Source: an uncultured Bacteroidales bacterium (GTDB lineage: Bacteria > Bacteroidota > Bacteroidia > Bacteroidales > Paludibacteraceae). Taken from it: 12,249 nucleotides of DNA. The notes under the pieces are model-generated. The model saw only the letters and a program-made list of their open reading frames with translations. It had not been told where the DNA came from and made no database searches. The position numbers and the translations under genes were made by a program. Numbering within the stretch: the first letter of the stretch is position 1; each line of letters begins with the position of its first letter. The stretch lies in the NCBI GenBank assembly GCA_900556095.1, contig USNU01000012.1, forward strand, positions 1 to 12,249. The letters run 5' to 3'. Of the stretch, positions 1 through 6,396 are shown piece after piece.

Positions 1-771
1 CTGCCATACTTTGTTTCCGCTACATTCCTATTCTTGTTTTCTTTTTACCTTGGAGGGTATGTTATTCCGCCTGCTACCGGTAAAATGCTTAATTTTACGG
101 ATAAGTATATAGAACACTTTACGTCTGAGAATGCCCGCAATGTACAAATGGAGGTAGAGCCTGGGACGATACTTTATATTGAGTCATTCCAGAAACGCAG
201 CAATATGGGCTATCGTGCGTCGTTGGAACATTTCGACGGCAAGACCCTAACCTCGCGTATTACTGCCGACCGTATTCGCTATGACTCGGCGTATTGTTGG
301 CACTTGGAAAACTATATCCGCCGTGATTTTGAGGGTATGCGTGAGCAGATGACACGTGGTGCGCGTCTAGATACCATTATTCCGATACAGCCATACGAGT
401 TGTTTATTACTGCTGAAGAAGCGCAGCAGATGACCAATACCGAATTGCGCGACTATATGGAGAAACAGGCTGCACGCGGAGCAGGCAATATACAAGCGTT
501 TGAGACAGAATATCACAAGCGTTGGGCTTCACCTATAGGGGCATTTATTATGACATTATTAGGTGTTACGATGAGTAGTAAGAAAGTGCGTGGTGGTATG
601 GGGAAAAACCTGGGTATCGGTATCGTACTCACGGCGGCGTATATTCTTTTCTCAACGGTCAGTACTACATTTTCCGTCAATGGAGTGATGTCGCCTTTTA
701 TGAGCGCTTGGTTGCCTAATTTTATATTCCTTGCCATCGGCATAGTCCTTTATATTCGTGCTCAACGGTAG
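1..771 (+). CDS. LptF/LptG family permease (YjgP/YjgQ), 5'-truncated
   Basis: This is an inner-membrane permease subunit of the LptB2FG ABC transporter, which extracts lipopolysaccharide from the inner membrane and passes it to the periplasmic Lpt bridge. The frame is open from base 1, so the true start lies outside the window; about 256 residues are visible. A hydrophobic segment at the very beginning leads into YLGGYVIPPATGK. A periplasmic beta-rich region follows, and then a C-terminal block with SPIGAFIMTLLGV and KKVRGGMGKNLGIGI and three transmembrane helices ending in YIRAQR. This C-terminal pattern is the family signature in Bacteroidetes. LptF and LptG are homologous and I cannot tell which one this is. 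The gene converges with the tRNA unit on the other strand. Confidence 0.9.
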   Translation: MPYFVSATFLFLFSFYLGGYVIPPATGKMLNFTDKYIEHFTSENARNVQMEVEPGTILYIESFQKRSNMGYRASLEHFDGKTLTSRITADRIRYDSAYCWHLENYIRRDFEGMREQMTRGARLDTIIPIQPYELFITAEEAQQMTNTELRDYMEKQAARGAGNIQAFETEYHKRWASPIGAFIMTLLGVTMSSKKVRGGMGKNLGIGIVLTAAYILFSTVSTTFSVNGVMSPFMSAWLPNFIFLAIGIVLYIRAQR

Positions 772-826
772 GGTTGTTGTTCGTTATGTGGTCTTAAGTA
801 CGCTAAAATTCGTCAATACAAAAAGA

Positions 827-872
827 AAGAACGCTATAACTTGCTGATTAACAGCAATGTTATGGCGTTCTT
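827..872 (-). terminator. Long hairpin terminator of the tRNA unit
   Basis: A 46-nt near-perfect palindrome: left arm 827-846 pairs with right arm 852-872, with one bulged base (858) and one mismatch on the minus transcript. On the minus strand it lies 3 nt past the tRNA-Arg 3' end and is followed by a T-rich tail (TTCTTTTTG), as expected of a factor-independent terminator. The plus strand has no T run after the hairpin, although the stem pairs slightly better in that sense, so it could also cap the converging permease transcript. Confidence 0.75.
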
Positions 873-875
873 GTG

Positions 876-949
876 TGATCCATGCAGGATTCAAACCTGC
901 AACCCCCACATCCGTAGTGTGGTACTCTATTCAGTTGAGCTAATGGACC
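876..949 (-). tRNA. tRNA-Arg (anticodon ACG)
   Basis: On the minus strand the sequence folds into a full 74-nt cloverleaf. The acceptor GGTCCAT pairs with ATGGATC (one G-U), with discriminator A73. The D stem is GCTC/GAGT, the anticodon stem CCACA/TGTGG with loop CTACGGA, and the T arm GCAGG-TTTGAAT-CCTGC. Anticodon ACG decodes arginine CGN codons, with A34 normally deaminated to inosine by TadA. The 3' CCA is not encoded (the gene is followed by CAC), so it must be added after transcription. It is the second gene of the Asp-Arg unit. Confidence 0.95.
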
Positions 950-1023
950 CCTCTCAAAAGAAAAAGCAAGGACTGATACTCAAGCAAAGCACCGATACTT
1001 GCTCCTTTTCATCGGTTGAATTT

Positions 1024-1100
1024 TGGCGGTGCGGACGAGACTCGAACTCGCGACCTACGGCGTGACAGGCCGGTATTCTAACCAACTGAACTACCGCACC
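1024..1100 (-). tRNA. tRNA-Asp (anticodon GTC)
   Basis: A minus-strand cloverleaf of 77 nt including an encoded CCA. The acceptor GGTGCGG pairs perfectly with CCGCACC, followed by discriminator G73 and CCA. The D arm begins GTTC, the anticodon loop is CTGTCAC (anticodon GTC), and the T arm is GCGAG-TTCGAGT-CTCGT. The outermost anticodon-stem pair (27-43) is a C-T mismatch where many bacterial Asp tRNAs have C-G. It is the first gene of the unit, separated from tRNA-Arg by 74 nt. Confidence 0.96.
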
Positions 1101-1151
1101 ATTTCTCTAATGCTTCGTTCAACCGAAAGGCTTTCTTCTCAAAAGCGGGTG

Positions 1152-1183
1152 CAAAATTACTGCTTTTATTTGACATATGCAAA
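1152..1183 (-). promoter_or_regulatory. Bacteroidota-type promoter for the tRNA-Asp/tRNA-Arg unit
   Basis: Read on the minus strand, TTTG (1183-1180) is followed after exactly 20 nt by TAATTTTG (1159-1152), matching the Bacteroidota -33/-7 consensus. Transcription would begin near 1145, about 45 nt before tRNA-Asp. The -33 element lies only 2 nt past the stop codon of the upstream SGNH gene, so there is no room for a terminator between them. Confidence 0.75.
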
Positions 1184-1185
1184 TG

Positions 1186-2028
1186 TTAGCGTGATTTTTT
1201 TGTATTTTTCTGCTTAAACGGGTATTTTACTGCCCTGTGTGCGGCTTTTTGAGTCTGCTTTTGTTGTTTTTTAGTCATATCGGCATTGCGATGTGGGATA
1301 GTGAGACAAGTTCTTCCAGTAAGTATTTCGTACCAAACGCAGGAGGCGGTGTAGCGTCCGTATATATAGTTGAGATGGTAGCCGTCTCGGCATAGGGTGT
1401 CGCCGAGAGTGTGGCGTGCATTTTGTATGGCGGTGCCGCACGGTATGAGCAATAATGTGGGATGGTTGTGTAAGACGTAGCGGGTACAAGCAAGAATGCT
1501 GTCGTTCATGATGGATTGGCTCTGTGCATAGCGCGGGAAAGCGGGGTGGGTGGCTTCTTGTGAGTATGACCATGTCTGAAGCCAACAGAGTTGTGCCTGT
1601 GGTTGGTATATGCGCACGCTGTCGATAAGTTGGCTCAGATAGGGTTCGTAACTGCTTTGGATACCGCTGTCGTGGCTGGCTTGTTGAAACGAGATATAGT
1701 TCCATTGGCACAAACGCAGTGCTTGACGTAGGGCGTAGGGTTCGTGTATGGTGCGCACTCCGTTCTCTATCAGACGGAAACTATAGGCGGCGGTATCGCT
1801 GTCAAGAAACCGGTAGTGTTGCTCTAATGAGCAGCCGCCATAGTAGAGGTTGCCGATGAGTATGGGCTGTCCGGCAGAGGCGCATATCGGTGCGAGTTCT
1901 TGCTCTACGGCATCCCATGAAAAACTATTGCCGATACAAAGGATATGCAACGTATCCTGCTTTGCTGCTTTGGCAGCAAAGCAGCAAAGCAGCAAAGCGG
2001 TAGTAAGCAGATGTAATGTCTTTCTCAT
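1186..2028 (-). CDS. Secreted DUF4886 family SGNH/GDSL-like hydrolase
   Basis: A 280-residue exported protein of the DUF4886 family, which has the SGNH hydrolase fold and is expected to act on esters outside the cytoplasm; the substrate is unknown. Residues 1-22 form a signal peptide ending near AKA. The block I motif is ILCIGNSFS with likely nucleophile Ser35. IGNLYYGGCSLEQH (58-71) and WNYISFQQASH (109-119) are family blocks, and DGYHLN (215-220) supplies the probable Asp215/His218 pair. A strongly basic tail (about 252-280) extends past the domain. I chose the ATG at 2028 because it puts the signal peptide at the N terminus; the frame is open upstream to 2094. It lies 93 nt after a 5'-nucleotidase-domain lipoprotein on the same strand with no promoter motif between, so co-transcription is likely. 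The signal-peptide codons contain an 8-bp tandem repeat. Confidence 0.85.
   Translation of the reverse strand: MRKTLHLLTTALLLCCFAAKAAKQDTLHILCIGNSFSWDAVEQELAPICASAGQPILIGNLYYGGCSLEQHYRFLDSDTAAYSFRLIENGVRTIHEPYALRQALRLCQWNYISFQQASHDSGIQSSYEPYLSQLIDSVRIYQPQAQLCWLQTWSYSQEATHPAFPRYAQSQSIMNDSILACTRYVLHNHPTLLLIPCGTAIQNARHTLGDTLCRDGYHLNYIYGRYTASCVWYEILTGRTCLTIPHRNADMTKKQQKQTQKAAHRAVKYPFKQKNTKKSR
1957..1996 (-). repeat. Octanucleotide tandem repeat plus inverted copy inside the signal-peptide codons
   Basis: On the coding (minus) strand TTTGCTGC occurs three times in tandem (1996-1973), with a further GC before it. A 12-bp arm at 1957-1968 is the exact reverse complement of 1973-1984 with a 4-nt loop, so the locus can also form a hairpin. 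The unit is 8 bp, not a multiple of three, so gaining or losing one unit would shift the reading frame of the SGNH gene. Confidence 0.8.
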
Positions 2029-2055
2029 AGTATTCTGTTTATATTCTATCGTGAA

Positions 2056-2088
2056 CAACCCGCGATCAACTCGCGACCAACCCGCTAT
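2056..2088. repeat. Three 11-bp tandem repeats between the SGNH gene and the 5'-nucleotidase-domain gene
   Basis: CAACCCGCGAT, CAACTCGCGAC and CAACCCGCTAT stand directly in tandem, each 11 bp with one to three differences. They lie 28 nt upstream of the SGNH start codon in the 93-nt gap between the two genes. An 11-bp period places the copies on about the same face of the helix. Function unknown. Confidence 0.8.
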
Positions 2089-2121
2089 AATCAACGGAAA
2101 GCAAACGCGAACTACACAATA

Positions 2122-2856
2122 TCAATGCACATCCATACGACCGTCCACGGGTGCAACGATGGTGTGTTGCTCTTTGACGGTTTCGAGGTAGAGGTCGCGA
2201 ATGAGTCGGTCGGATCGCCATATCTCGATGTAATGTGTGAGAGGTGTCATGTGGTCGGTGCCGCCCGATAGATAGTCGCTTGTGGCGACGGTGTAGTAGG
2301 CTTCGGTGTCGATGAATTGTCCGTCGATTTGTGCATCAATAAGTTGCTTGTCTTCGGCAGACATCCGCAATCCTGCTACACCCTGTCCGTAGTCCTCGGC
2401 AAAGACTTGGCACAACTCAAGGATGTCTTCGCCACGGAGTGTCAGAACAACGAGTTCGTTGTCGAATGGCATGAGTTGGAATACATCCTGGCGGGTGATA
2501 TTGCCTGCCGCCCATTCGCAGCGCATACCTCCGATATTGACGACTGCCATATCCACCCGTCCTCCAGGGTATAGTTGGCGTGCCTTGGAGAGGAGGGCAT
2601 CGCTTGCCCAGTTGAGCATAGGGCACTCGGGTGGATAGATCTTCAACGGCTCGGGTGCATAGCCGAGGACGACACTCATTTCGCGTTCCAAGTCGGCTTT
2701 AACGGGGGCCAAGGCATTGATATATGCAGTATCCTGAATGGCGTCCAATGACGAGTCCACTGGAATGGCTTCTGTGGAAACAGAGACGACCTGCATTGGC
2801 TTTTGGCAGGAGAAAAAGAGCAGTGGCAAGACAGAGAGAAAAAGTAGTTTTTTCAT
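2122..2856 (-). CDS. Lipoprotein with a stand-alone 5'-nucleotidase C-terminal domain
   Basis: A 244-residue predicted lipoprotein. The signal sequence MKKLLFLSVLPLLFFSC puts the lipidated cysteine at residue 17. The remainder matches the C-terminal, substrate-binding domain of UshA-type 5'-nucleotidases: NIGGMR (107-112), GNITRQDVFQLMPFDNELV (118-136) and YTVATSDYLSGGTD (188-201). The N-terminal metallophosphatase domain with its metal ligands is absent, so this protein alone should not hydrolyse nucleotides. In Bacteroidetes the two halves are often split into neighbouring genes, but here the next gene is an SGNH hydrolase. I chose ATG 2856 because the preceding nine in-frame codons would displace the signal peptide. 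A promoter lies just upstream. Confidence 0.87.
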   Translation of the reverse strand: MKKLLFLSVLPLLFFSCQKPMQVVSVSTEAIPVDSSLDAIQDTAYINALAPVKADLEREMSVVLGYAPEPLKIYPPECPMLNWASDALLSKARQLYPGGRVDMAVVNIGGMRCEWAAGNITRQDVFQLMPFDNELVVLTLRGEDILELCQVFAEDYGQGVAGLRMSAEDKQLIDAQIDGQFIDTEAYYTVATSDYLSGGTDHMTPLTHYIEIWRSDRLIRDLYLETVKEQHTIVAPVDGRMDVH

Positions 2857-2880
2857 AGTGAAAATGTGTTGATTAGGTTG

Positions 2881-2912
2881 CAAAGGTACAGAAAAAAAAC
2901 GGAAACGGCAAA
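2881..2912 (-). promoter_or_regulatory. Bacteroidota-type promoter for the 5'-nucleotidase-domain lipoprotein (and SGNH gene)
   Basis: On the minus strand TTTG (2912-2909), a 20-nt spacer and TACCTTTG (2888-2881) give a full match to the -33/-7 consensus. The start site would fall near 2874, leaving a leader of about 18 nt. The spacer contains a run of eight A (2892-2899 on the plus strand). Confidence 0.8.
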
Positions 2913-2916
2913 TAAA

Positions 2917-2948
2917 TTTGCAGGAACGGGGATTTTGGCGTATCTTTG
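2917..2948 (+). promoter_or_regulatory. Bacteroidota-type promoter for the lipoprotein/radical SAM operon
   Basis: TTTG at 2917-2920, a 20-nt spacer and TATCTTTG at 2941-2948 match the -33/-7 consensus fully. Transcription would begin near 2955, giving a leader of about 69 nt before the ATG at 3024. Its -33 element is 4 nt from the -33 of the opposite promoter, and together they form the palindrome CAAATAAATTTG. Confidence 0.8.
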
Positions 2949-3023
2949 CGAGAAGGAACGTTAATTTATCATTGAAACATATAATTAGCCATTAATTAAG
3001 GAAAATATAGACATATAGCAGTT

Positions 3024-3317
3024 ATGAAACGGAAGATTTTAAGTAGGATAAATGTGCTGTTGGGGACGGTCAGTCTGGCTTTGGCGGGGTGCCATACACA
3101 GAAGAGTGCTACGAACAATGAGTATGGTGTGGTAGCGTTGTACGGTGTACAGGTGGAGGATTATCAGCCGGTAGTAGTGGACAATCCGGAGAATGCTGCG
3201 CCTGCGGATTCGATAAAAGCCATTCCGCAGACAACGGACTCGGCGAAAGTAAGCGATATGCCGCGCCGCGACCCGCAGATAATGGTGAAATACGGGGTGA
3301 TGATACCAAGACAATGA
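3024..3317 (+). CDS. Small YGV-motif lipoprotein, probable substrate of the adjacent radical SAM enzyme
   Basis: A 97-residue predicted lipoprotein. MKRKILSRINVLLGTVSLALAGC has a basic start, a hydrophobic core and lipobox LAGC, with lipidated Cys22. After it come EYGVV and LYGVQVEDYQ (about 33-48), a low-complexity acidic/Pro/Ala/Thr middle, and a C-terminal KYGVMIPRQ. The signal sequence and the recurring YG-V motifs resemble the lipoproteins that I recall NCBIfam naming as rSAM/lipoprotein system partners (TIGR04134). Its function is unknown. The radical SAM gene begins 23 nt downstream under the same promoter, which makes this the likely substrate or binding partner. No other cysteine is present apart from the lipobox one, so a sactipeptide-type Cys crosslink is unlikely; Tyr or Gly chemistry is more plausible (inference). 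Confidence 0.78.
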   Translation: MKRKILSRINVLLGTVSLALAGCHTQKSATNNEYGVVALYGVQVEDYQPVVVDNPENAAPADSIKAIPQTTDSAKVSDMPRRDPQIMVKYGVMIPRQ

Positions 3318-3340
3318 TCTGTAAATTTGTGAATTAACCA

Positions 3341-4414
3341 ATGGATTTTCGTCTTCGATTAGCATTGAGACTTGAGCAGTTGCGGCGGCGCAACTTGAAA
3401 ACGCTTCACCCGTTGCAGCAGTTGTTTTGGGAGAGTACATTGCGGTGCAATGTGCATTGCCTGCATTGTGGCAGCGATTGTGTGTCGTCGGTAACGCAAC
3501 CCGATATGCCCGCCGAGGATTTCCTGCACGTGATAGATACCGAGGTTACGCCGCACGTGGATCCCCATAAGGTGCTGATTATTATCTCTGGCGGCGAACC
3601 GCTGATGCGCAAGGACTTGGAGCAGGTGGGGCGTGCGCTCTACGACAGGGGCTATCCGTGGGGAATGGTTACCAACGGATTGGCATTGACGGAAGATCGT
3701 TTTCGGGCACTGAGAAACGCGGGATTGCGCTCAATGGCCATCAGTCTGGATGGCTTAAAAGAAGACCATGTATGGCTTAGGCAGCACCCGTTGGCTTTCG
3801 ACGGAGCGTGCCGGGCGATACGTTTGGCAGCAGGGGAGAAAGACTTGGCATGGGATGTGGTAACGTGTGCGAACCAGCGGAATATAGATCATCTGGGCGA
3901 GATACGCGATCTGATATGGAGCCTCGGCGCACGCGATTGGCGCGTGTTCGGTATCGACCCGATGGGACGTGCCGCACAGCACCCCGAACTGATATTGACC
4001 GACGGGCAGTTTCGACAGTTGATGGACTTTATTGTATCGGAGCGGGAAGCGGGGCGGCATGTGAGTTACTCGTGCGAGGGGTTCCTCGGGGACTACGAGG
4101 GCAAGGTGCGCGACCATTTGTACCAATGTGCGGCGGGATTGTCGATTGCGTCTATTTTGATAGACGGCAGTATATCGGCATGCACGAGTATCCGCGGTAA
4201 ATACTATCAGGGCAATATCTACAAAGACTCGTTCTGGGACGTATGGGAAAACGGTTTCCAGCAGTACCGCAACCGCGATTGGATGCACAAAGAGGCACCG
4301 TGCAAGGACTGCAAAGTGTTCGGGTTCTGCGAGGGAAATGGTATGCACCTGCGCAGGGAAGACGGCAGTTTGATGCTCTGCCATTTGCACCGATTGGAGC
4401 AAGGGGAAAAGTGA
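3341..4414 (+). CDS. Radical SAM enzyme with SPASM-like C-terminal domain (rSAM/lipoprotein system)
   Basis: A 357-residue radical S-adenosylmethionine enzyme. The [4Fe-4S]-SAM site is C36-x3-C40-x2-C43 in STLRCNVHCLHCG, with an extra Cys47. GGEP (84-87) is the SAM-methionine-binding motif and SISLDG-like AISLDG lies near 133-138. The C-terminal part has seven cysteines (245, 263, 281, 321, 324, 330, 347), with CxxC at 321/324, the pattern of SPASM/twitch auxiliary clusters typical of peptide and protein maturases. GNI (291-293) and VWENG (301-305) are also common in SPASM proteins. The N terminus (MDFRLRLALRLEQLRRR) is amphipathic and basic. It follows the YGV lipoprotein by 23 nt. I recall the family as TIGR04133. 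The modification it makes is not known to me. The last codons precede a 166-nt stretch without a clear terminator. Confidence 0.88.
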   Translation: MDFRLRLALRLEQLRRRNLKTLHPLQQLFWESTLRCNVHCLHCGSDCVSSVTQPDMPAEDFLHVIDTEVTPHVDPHKVLIIISGGEPLMRKDLEQVGRALYDRGYPWGMVTNGLALTEDRFRALRNAGLRSMAISLDGLKEDHVWLRQHPLAFDGACRAIRLAAGEKDLAWDVVTCANQRNIDHLGEIRDLIWSLGARDWRVFGIDPMGRAAQHPELILTDGQFRQLMDFIVSEREAGRHVSYSCEGFLGDYEGKVRDHLYQCAAGLSIASILIDGSISACTSIRGKYYQGNIYKDSFWDVWENGFQQYRNRDWMHKEAPCKDCKVFGFCEGNGMHLRREDGSLMLCHLHRLEQGEK

Positions 4415-4580
4415 GTCTGTACATAACTCTCTATCATACAAGCAAAAACCGCCTAATCACATACGAATCACCCACTTTTTCTATAGATTGTCCGTCTTGG
4501 GGAAATTGGTTGGGTGGGAAACCGAACTTCTGTTCTTTTCTTGATTTTTGTCAATTCTCCGGCGATGAGAATAAGCAGAC

Positions 4581-4612
4581 TTTGCGTATTCCAAAAAAAA
4601 AGCGTACCTTTG
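4581..4612 (+). promoter_or_regulatory. Bacteroidota-type promoter of the CoA transferase gene
   Basis: TTTG (4581-4584), a 20-nt spacer and TACCTTTG (4605-4612) match the consensus exactly. The leader to the ATG at 4657 would be about 38 nt. The spacer contains nine consecutive A (4593-4601), so slippage there would change the -33/-7 spacing. Confidence 0.8.
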
Positions 4613-4656
4613 CAAGCGTTTTGAGAAACGAATAGTCACTTAAAAAACATAATATC

Positions 4657-6153
4657 ATGGCACTTCCATTTATGTCAGCCGACGAGGCTGCACTTCTTGT
4701 CCTCAACGGAGCCGTAGTAGGTATGGGCGGTTTCACCCCTGCCGGTGCCCCGAAAGATGTTCCTACCGCTATTGCTCATCATGCTGAGGCTCTCCACGCC
4801 GAGGGCAAACCCTACAAGATTGGCATGTACACCGGTGCTTCGACCGGCGATAGTTGCGACGGTGCTTTGGCACGCGCACACGCGATAGATTTCCGTACCC
4901 CTTATCAGGGCAACAAAGACCTGCGCAACGAACTGAACGCGCAGAACGCACACTACTTCGATATGCACTTGAGCGAATTGGCACAGGACCTGCGCTACGG
5001 GTTTATGAAACGCCCCGACTTTGCTATCATCGAGGCTTGCTATGTGGACGAAGAGGGCGTTATCGTTCCTACTGCCGGTGTGGGTAATATGCTCACATTC
5101 TGCGAGTTGGCACCGAAGATCATTGTTGAACTCAACGAGGCTATGCCTGCTACCATGCGCGGTATGCACGACCTGTATGAGCCTCTCGACCCGCCTCAAC
5201 GCCGCGAGATTCCGGTTTACAAACCGTCTGACCGTATCGGCACAGACCATATCAAAGTAAATCCGAGCAAGATAGTTGCCGTAGTGAAAACCAATCGTCC
5301 GAATGAAGTGGGCAAGTTCTCGCCATTGGACGAGACGACGGCACAGATTGGTGCCAACGTGGCTCTCTTCCTCGAAAACGAGATGAAAGCAGGGCGTATC
5401 CCTGAGTCGTTCCTTCCTATTCAGTCGGGCGTGGGAAACATCGCCAATGCCGTATTGGGCGCACTCGGCGAGAACAAACATATTCCGCCCTTTGAGATGT
5501 ACACCGAGGTGATTCAAGACTCGGTGGTAGGTCTGATGAAGGAGGGACGTATCAAGTTCGCCAGCGGTTGCTCACTGACGATTGGTGCCGACAAACTGCA
5601 AGACATCATCGACCATATTGATTTCTTCCGCGATAAGATTGTACTTCGTCCGCAAGAGATAAGCAACAACCCCGAAGTGGCACGTCGTTTAGGACTTATC
5701 ACTATCAACACTGCCCTTGAGGCCGACATCTACGGAAACATCAACTCGACGCACGTATGCGGCACGAAGATGATGAATGGTATCGGTGGCAGCGGCGACT
5801 TCACCCGCAATGCGTATATCAGTATCTACACCACACCTTCGACGGCTAAGGGCGGTTGCATCTCGGCATTTGTTCCTATGGTAAGCCACCTCGACCACAG
5901 CGAACACAGTGTGAAAGTGATTATCACAGAGCACGGTATCGCCGATTTGCGCGGAAAGAGTCCTATCCAGCGTGCGCACGAGATTATCAACAATTGTGTG
6001 GACCCGCAATATCGCCCAATGCTAAACGAGTATATCGCTATGGCAAAGACGGCGCACACACCGCACGTACTGAGTTGCGCGTTGGCTATGCACGAGGAAT
6101 TCCTCAAGAGTGGCGATATGCGTAACACCAAGTGGGAAAACTACACACGATAA
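4657..6153 (+). CDS. Acetyl-CoA hydrolase / succinate CoA-transferase-like enzyme (class I CoA transferase)
   Basis: A 498-residue cytoplasmic enzyme of the acetyl-CoA hydrolase/transferase family (Cat1, AarC). It most likely moves CoA between acetate or propionate and succinate, a step in acid-forming fermentation of Bacteroidales. GMGGFTPAGAPKDVP (22-36) is the N-terminal CoA-binding-type glycine motif. GVGNIANAVLG (258-268) forms the oxyanion-loop region. EMYTEVIQDS (280-289) contains the predicted catalytic Glu284, the residue that forms the glutamyl-CoA thioester in the family. GIGGSGDF (375-382) and ITEHGIADLRGKSP (423-436) are C-terminal signatures. The length is normal for the family. 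It is a single-gene unit with its own promoter and terminator. Sequence alone does not separate the succinyl-CoA:acetate, propionyl and 4-hydroxybutyrate specificities. Confidence 0.93.
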   Translation: MALPFMSADEAALLVLNGAVVGMGGFTPAGAPKDVPTAIAHHAEALHAEGKPYKIGMYTGASTGDSCDGALARAHAIDFRTPYQGNKDLRNELNAQNAHYFDMHLSELAQDLRYGFMKRPDFAIIEACYVDEEGVIVPTAGVGNMLTFCELAPKIIVELNEAMPATMRGMHDLYEPLDPPQRREIPVYKPSDRIGTDHIKVNPSKIVAVVKTNRPNEVGKFSPLDETTAQIGANVALFLENEMKAGRIPESFLPIQSGVGNIANAVLGALGENKHIPPFEMYTEVIQDSVVGLMKEGRIKFASGCSLTIGADKLQDIIDHIDFFRDKIVLRPQEISNNPEVARRLGLITINTALEADIYGNINSTHVCGTKMMNGIGGSGDFTRNAYISIYTTPSTAKGGCISAFVPMVSHLDHSEHSVKVIITEHGIADLRGKSPIQRAHEIINNCVDPQYRPMLNEYIAMAKTAHTPHVLSCALAMHEEFLKSGDMRNTKWENYTR

Positions 6154-6175
6154 ACGATTAAAATCGTAACATTTG

Positions 6176-6211
6176 AGAGAGGGAACAATGATGGTTCTCT
6201 CTCTTTTTTTT
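6176..6211 (+). terminator. Intrinsic terminator after the CoA transferase gene
   Basis: The stem AGAGAGGGAAC (6176-6186) pairs with GTTCTCTCTCT (6194-6204) with one G-U pair, a 7-nt loop and a run of eight T (6204-6211). It lies 22 nt past the stop codon. Confidence 0.9.
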
Positions 6212-6285
6212 GTGGGTTATGACGCCAAATCGTATCCCTAAAAATTGGTATTTTATAGGTATATGCATAGAAAAATACAACATTT

Positions 6286-6317
6286 TTTGGAGGGTTAGAT
6301 AAAAAACTGTACCTTTG
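6286..6317 (+). promoter_or_regulatory. Bacteroidota-type promoter of the two-repeat lipoprotein gene
   Basis: TTTG (6286-6289), a 20-nt spacer and TACCTTTG (6310-6317) match the consensus exactly. The leader to the ATG at 6397 would be about 73 nt, within which I see no clear structure. Confidence 0.8.
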
Positions 6318-6396
6318 CCGCGTTTTGCACCCTTTCCGCATATCTCACGGTGCAAGCGAAAAAATATATGTTTAACTAAAAAACAATCAGTAAGGT

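Noticed and set aside
841..1217. Plus-strand ORFs of 74 and 64 residues across the tRNA genes
   Set aside because: They are translations of the complement of two complete tRNA genes and contain no protein-like features.
2029..2094. Upstream in-frame start for the SGNH gene at 2094
   Set aside because: It would place 22 polar residues before the signal peptide and translate the 11-bp repeat tract.
3755..4441. Minus-strand ORF of 228 residues opposite the radical SAM gene
   Set aside because: Shadow of the radical SAM gene, whose iron-sulfur and GGEP motifs fix the true frame.
4469..4516. Possible terminator after the radical SAM gene (CACCCA / TGGGTG)
   Set aside because: Only six paired bases with a 36-nt loop and no T run directly after.
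4675..5517. Minus-strand ORF of 280 residues opposite the CoA transferase gene
   Set aside because: Antisense shadow of a clearly conserved enzyme; its product is rich in His/Cys/Arg typical of reversed codons and no promoter precedes it.
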